In this document: positions 60,213 through 64,000 of the stretch, one piece after another
How the letters are laid out: each line of letters starts with the position of its first letter
Position numbering within the stretch: the first letter of the stretch is position 1
Assembly: GCA_029204225.1 (NCBI GenBank)
Contig: CM055109.1
Coordinates: 34,918,496 to 34,982,495 of the forward strand
Reading direction: 5' to 3'
Length of the DNA stretch: 64,000 bases
Source: Diphasiastrum complanatum
Taxonomy: Eukaryota; Streptophyta; Lycopodiopsida; Lycopodiales; Lycopodiaceae
Program-made: the position numbers and the translations under genes
The notes under the pieces: generated by a model
The model's database searches: none
What the model was told of the DNA's origin: nothing
Seen by the model: the letters and a program-made list of their open reading frames with translations, nothing else

Positions 60213-60365
60213 TGTCGTGTCGTGTCGTCTTTTGTCAGAAATTAAGGATTAAAAGCTAGCAAAGCTTTGGCACTAGAAATATTTTGTTTCTTCAGCTGCT
60301 TGCTATCAGACTTATCCTCAGTTACTCAGAGACAACTTAGAGTGCGCGGTTTCTATCCACTAATG
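60213..60365. repeat. 153-bp dispersed repeat R, copy 2
   Basis: Gapless match to 5588-5740 with about six transitions. It ends TATCCACTAATG and abuts a Helitron-like reading frame on the right, which it truncates. If it is an LTR, the minus-strand start TGGATAGAAACC is intact here (CG in the other copy). Confidence 0.85.
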
Positions 60366-61690
60366 ATATTATAGTTTTTCACTACTTCTTTTATTTGTCA
60401 AATTTCTGACCATCATAATTCAGTTGTTTCATTGCTTGTCAATGTCAAAAGAAATCTGGTAATCCCCAATGTGTCACCATCGTTAATAAATCTTTAAAAT
60501 TTTGTCTGTGCCATGATGGTGTGCCTAGCATTTCGTGTGGCAAAGTGAATTTCAAAACGTTTCTAACAATCTGTTTTTTGTTTGCATTTGGATGTTTATT
60601 AACAAAATCGATAATGTCTATTTGCAAGACAACAGATGACACATTTGTTGTTATTGAGATCGCTTGTCATATTTGATACATTACAAATAAGTATGGTGAA
60701 AATAGTGTAAATGGCGAAAACAATGAAAAAGCTCTCATTTTTATATATTCGATATAACATATTTTTCCATCATAGTAACCGTGGCCAAATGGAAACAGAA
60801 ATGGAAATATTGCATTTTCTAATGTGATGAATTGTTTTTGTTCAGTCACTAACGGCAATCCAGAAACTTTTGTTCTAAATATTGATGTTTCTTTTCCTTC
60901 ATGCGTTGTTTCCCTAATCTATAATTTGAATATGTATATATGTCATCTTTTTGAATTGTCTTTTGCTACAGGGTGTTACGTCTTGTAATAATATATATAC
61001 GCATTCAAGTGGATCAGTTTTCATGTTCTCGAATTGGCATGTATTTCAATTTTTAACATTTCTTGGAACGAAGCTAATGATATAAATGGTAGCACTTGAG
61101 TTTCAACACTATATTCATATAAGCTCAAAAAAGTTCTTGATATTGGATTGTGCAAAATATTATGTCGTAGCATGCTTTGCAATTCTTCTTTATCATCATC
61201 ATTCGTATATCTATTCAAATTGCAAGCAATAAGATTATCAAAAAGCGAGCTTTTTGATAGTTGTCCTATCACGAACGAGTTTATGTGTTGAGTCACATCT
61301 ATTGAAACATCTGTTATCGATAACAATTGTAAATGTGACACATGTATCTGAAAAAGAGAGCGCACATATGTAGGCGAAGAAAATACTATTATGTACTTTA
61401 TCCTATCTGGATAAGTTTTACATAAATCGCATGTATACCAATGTTTCTATTCCTCATTTATATATCTATATTTCCACCAAAAAAATATTAGCTACTGCAT
61501 ATGGTGGGACAGTTTTGTTCGAATTTTGAAGTTTCTTATTATGTTCTTTCTTGAATACATTCGTACTTTCGCACGTAGAACAACATTTCATTTGTCTGAT
61601 AATCTCTATACAAATGGTTTTCCACAAATCTTGATATTTTTTTGTTTTAAACCATCCATCGACATATGGCATAAAATTGTTTTTTTTTTT
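60366..61690 (-). pseudogene. Helitron-like Rep N-terminal region, decayed
   Basis: Minus strand from 61690: CSTCESTNVFKKEH and TVPPYAVAN, the Cys-pair and PPYAxAN block near the N-terminus of Helitron proteins. Next come DDDKEELQSMLRHN, LENAIFPFLFPFGHGYYDGK, YIEYIKMRAFSLFSPF and LFVMYQI, then MLGTPSWHRQNFKDLLTMV, WGLPDFF and, one frame over, LTLTSNETTEL. These match the Helitron_like_N domain order. The rolling-circle HUH motif and helicase are absent because the frame is cut at about 60366 by repeat R. At least three frame breaks. Confidence 0.72.
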
Positions 61691-61699
61691 TGGAAAAGG

Positions 61700-62847
<1,148 letters not shown>

Positions 62848-62945
62848 TATATTATTAGAACAATAGTTCTGATGTAGTGTAGACACTTGTTATAATTGTT
62901 TCCGGTCGCACAATCTACTATCTACATACACATCTTGAAATTCTA

Positions 62946-63480
62946 GATGGATTTGCAACCACAGTCTACTCTAATAGTAGACAAACTCAATGACCTTATT
63001 GTCCAGCTTCCCATCCTTGTATGAAAACTGGTTGATGCTGATTACCACACACTCAGATATTACATTGTCTAGAGTCATAATTATGCTTCTGCAGGAAGAG
63101 ACACGAAGAAAATGGAGCATCCTCGTCCTCCATCAATGACTCACGAGCATTATTCTTGAAGAAGAACACAAGGAAGCAATAGAAGAAGAGAGTTGTCTGA
63201 CAAGCTGACGACAATCAGAAGCAGTCTCAAAACCTAGAATTAGCAACCCACTCACAATAAGAAGAGATTATTCTGCAAATACTACAAGAGGACGAACCAC
63301 GAAATCCAGGACTGTCGAATCTTAAAGTTCAACAACGACAAGAAGAAGCAATCAAATTAGCAAGGCCATGCAGTCAACACGAAGCAAAATGTCATTGACG
63401 ACGAATAGTAGGAAGCCTTTATGGTTGTTAGAAGATTCTGATGAAGATTCTTCTAACGGATTCTAGATGCCAAAAGATCA
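62946..63480 (+). pseudogene. Collapsed copia gag relic
   Basis: ATG at 62946 gives MDLQPQSTLIVDKLN, matching the gag start of the copia at 6233 (MDSQSKAGLIENKLN). It then jumps by internal deletion to a region equivalent to 6660 (ENWLMLITTHSDITLSRVI, MLLQEETRR) and, after frame breaks, a degenerate zinc knuckle (CKYYKRTNHEIQDCRIL, first Cys pair damaged). Related to, but clearly diverged from, the 6.2-kb element. Confidence 0.75.
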
Positions 63481-64000
63481 TAATGGATATCAAATAAAGG
63501 AACTATGCCACCAAACTACATTAAGGAGCGTCGACAAGTAACCGAGAAGGAGTTCCAGAATATGAGCGGAAACAAAGCCATCCGCCTCCTCAACACACCT
63601 TACGGCGATGGGAATAAAAGCATGGCCAAGTCACAAAAAGACTCAAATCTATTTTTAAATATAACATCAGAAACCCTTAGAAGGTGCTTTGTACTCGTAA
63701 GCTAACGGCGAGAGAAATAGAAATAGAAATGTACTCCAATGGGCCAAAAATAAGAAAGGACCCAAAGTAGTTAAAAATGCAATTTGGTTATAACTTTTTA
63801 AGTAGTCAGTTCTTATGGCACATGGTTTTTGGGTGAACCAAAAACCCTAACCCTAACTTTGTCTATAAGTAGGGATGTGACACCGCTTTTGTTTCCGACT
63901 AGGAGTTGCAAGATAAAAATCTGTCAGGACGTTGTAGAAGAACCGAAGCCTACGCATGACGTGCCACAATACGTCAAAAATTATGAGATGGATGAAGTGG
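63481..64000. other. Unassigned sequence at the window edge
   Basis: A 66-codon ORF at 63505-63705 (basic, no homology). AACCCTAACCCTAAC at 63844-63858 is two plant telomere-type units, too short to be a telomere. A TATAAGTA box is at 63868-63875. A promoter or LTR may start here but the window ends. Confidence 0.3.

Noticed and set aside
63844-63858. Telomere-like CCCTAACCCTAAC
   Set aside because: Only two units; too short for a telomere or clear interstitial telomeric array.

Overview
The window looks like nuclear DNA of a land plant with a large, repeat-rich genome. The signs are spliced genes with GT-AG introns, a plant-type 2-oxoglutarate dioxygenase whose intron has swollen to about 15.7 kb with retrotransposons, plant Ty1/copia and Ty3/gypsy elements (chromodomain and Tat/Athila-like types), hAT-type MITEs, a tRNA-derived SINE and long GA/GT microsatellites. 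A seed-free vascular plant such as a fern is my guess, but nothing in the sequence proves the lineage.

Layout. 1-2.3 kb: a broken copy of an unfamiliar convergent gene pair, called C (+) and D (-) here; C is interrupted by an 837-bp solo LTR with a perfect 5-bp target duplication. 2.3-9.05 kb: two head-to-head copia relics. 9.05-10.8 kb: a gypsy RNase H-integrase fragment joined abruptly to the second copia, followed by a TTAG-rich tract, a TTACTCGCC minisatellite and gag-like ORFs to 12.8 kb. 12.8-22.7 kb: mostly unannotatable sequence with an 85-bp SINE, a perfect 86-bp-arm palindrome, microsatellites, a copia gag relic and a gypsy 3' end. 22.7-27 kb: a chromodomain gypsy pol with only two in-frame stops.

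29.5-48.4 kb: one five-exon 2-oxoglutarate/Fe(II) oxygenase gene on the minus strand (423 aa by my splice model). Its intron 2 holds a gypsy fragment with its 5' LTR, a copia lacking protease and integrase, a second gypsy, and two hAT MITEs (729 and 254 bp) with perfect 8-bp target duplications. Intron 4 appears to use a GC donor.

51.3-59.5 kb is the most unusual part: four compact, partly decayed genes. A (+) is an unknown protein; B (-) is a CENH3/H3-like histone fold followed by a Ulp1/C48 SUMO-protease domain; C (+) and D (-) are the second copy of the pair seen at 1-2.3 kb. The convergent arrangement and the C intron position are kept, while the proteins have diverged strongly. The rest of the window holds a copia-associated repeat, a Helitron-like Rep N-terminal relic (60.4-61.7 kb), a 107-bp GA tract and a collapsed copia gag.

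The retroelements are all defective. The dioxygenase is the only gene that reads through cleanly. The A-D cluster may be an unrecognised repetitive or mobile gene module, but that is inference; the two C/D copies and the histone-protease arrangement are visible in the sequence.
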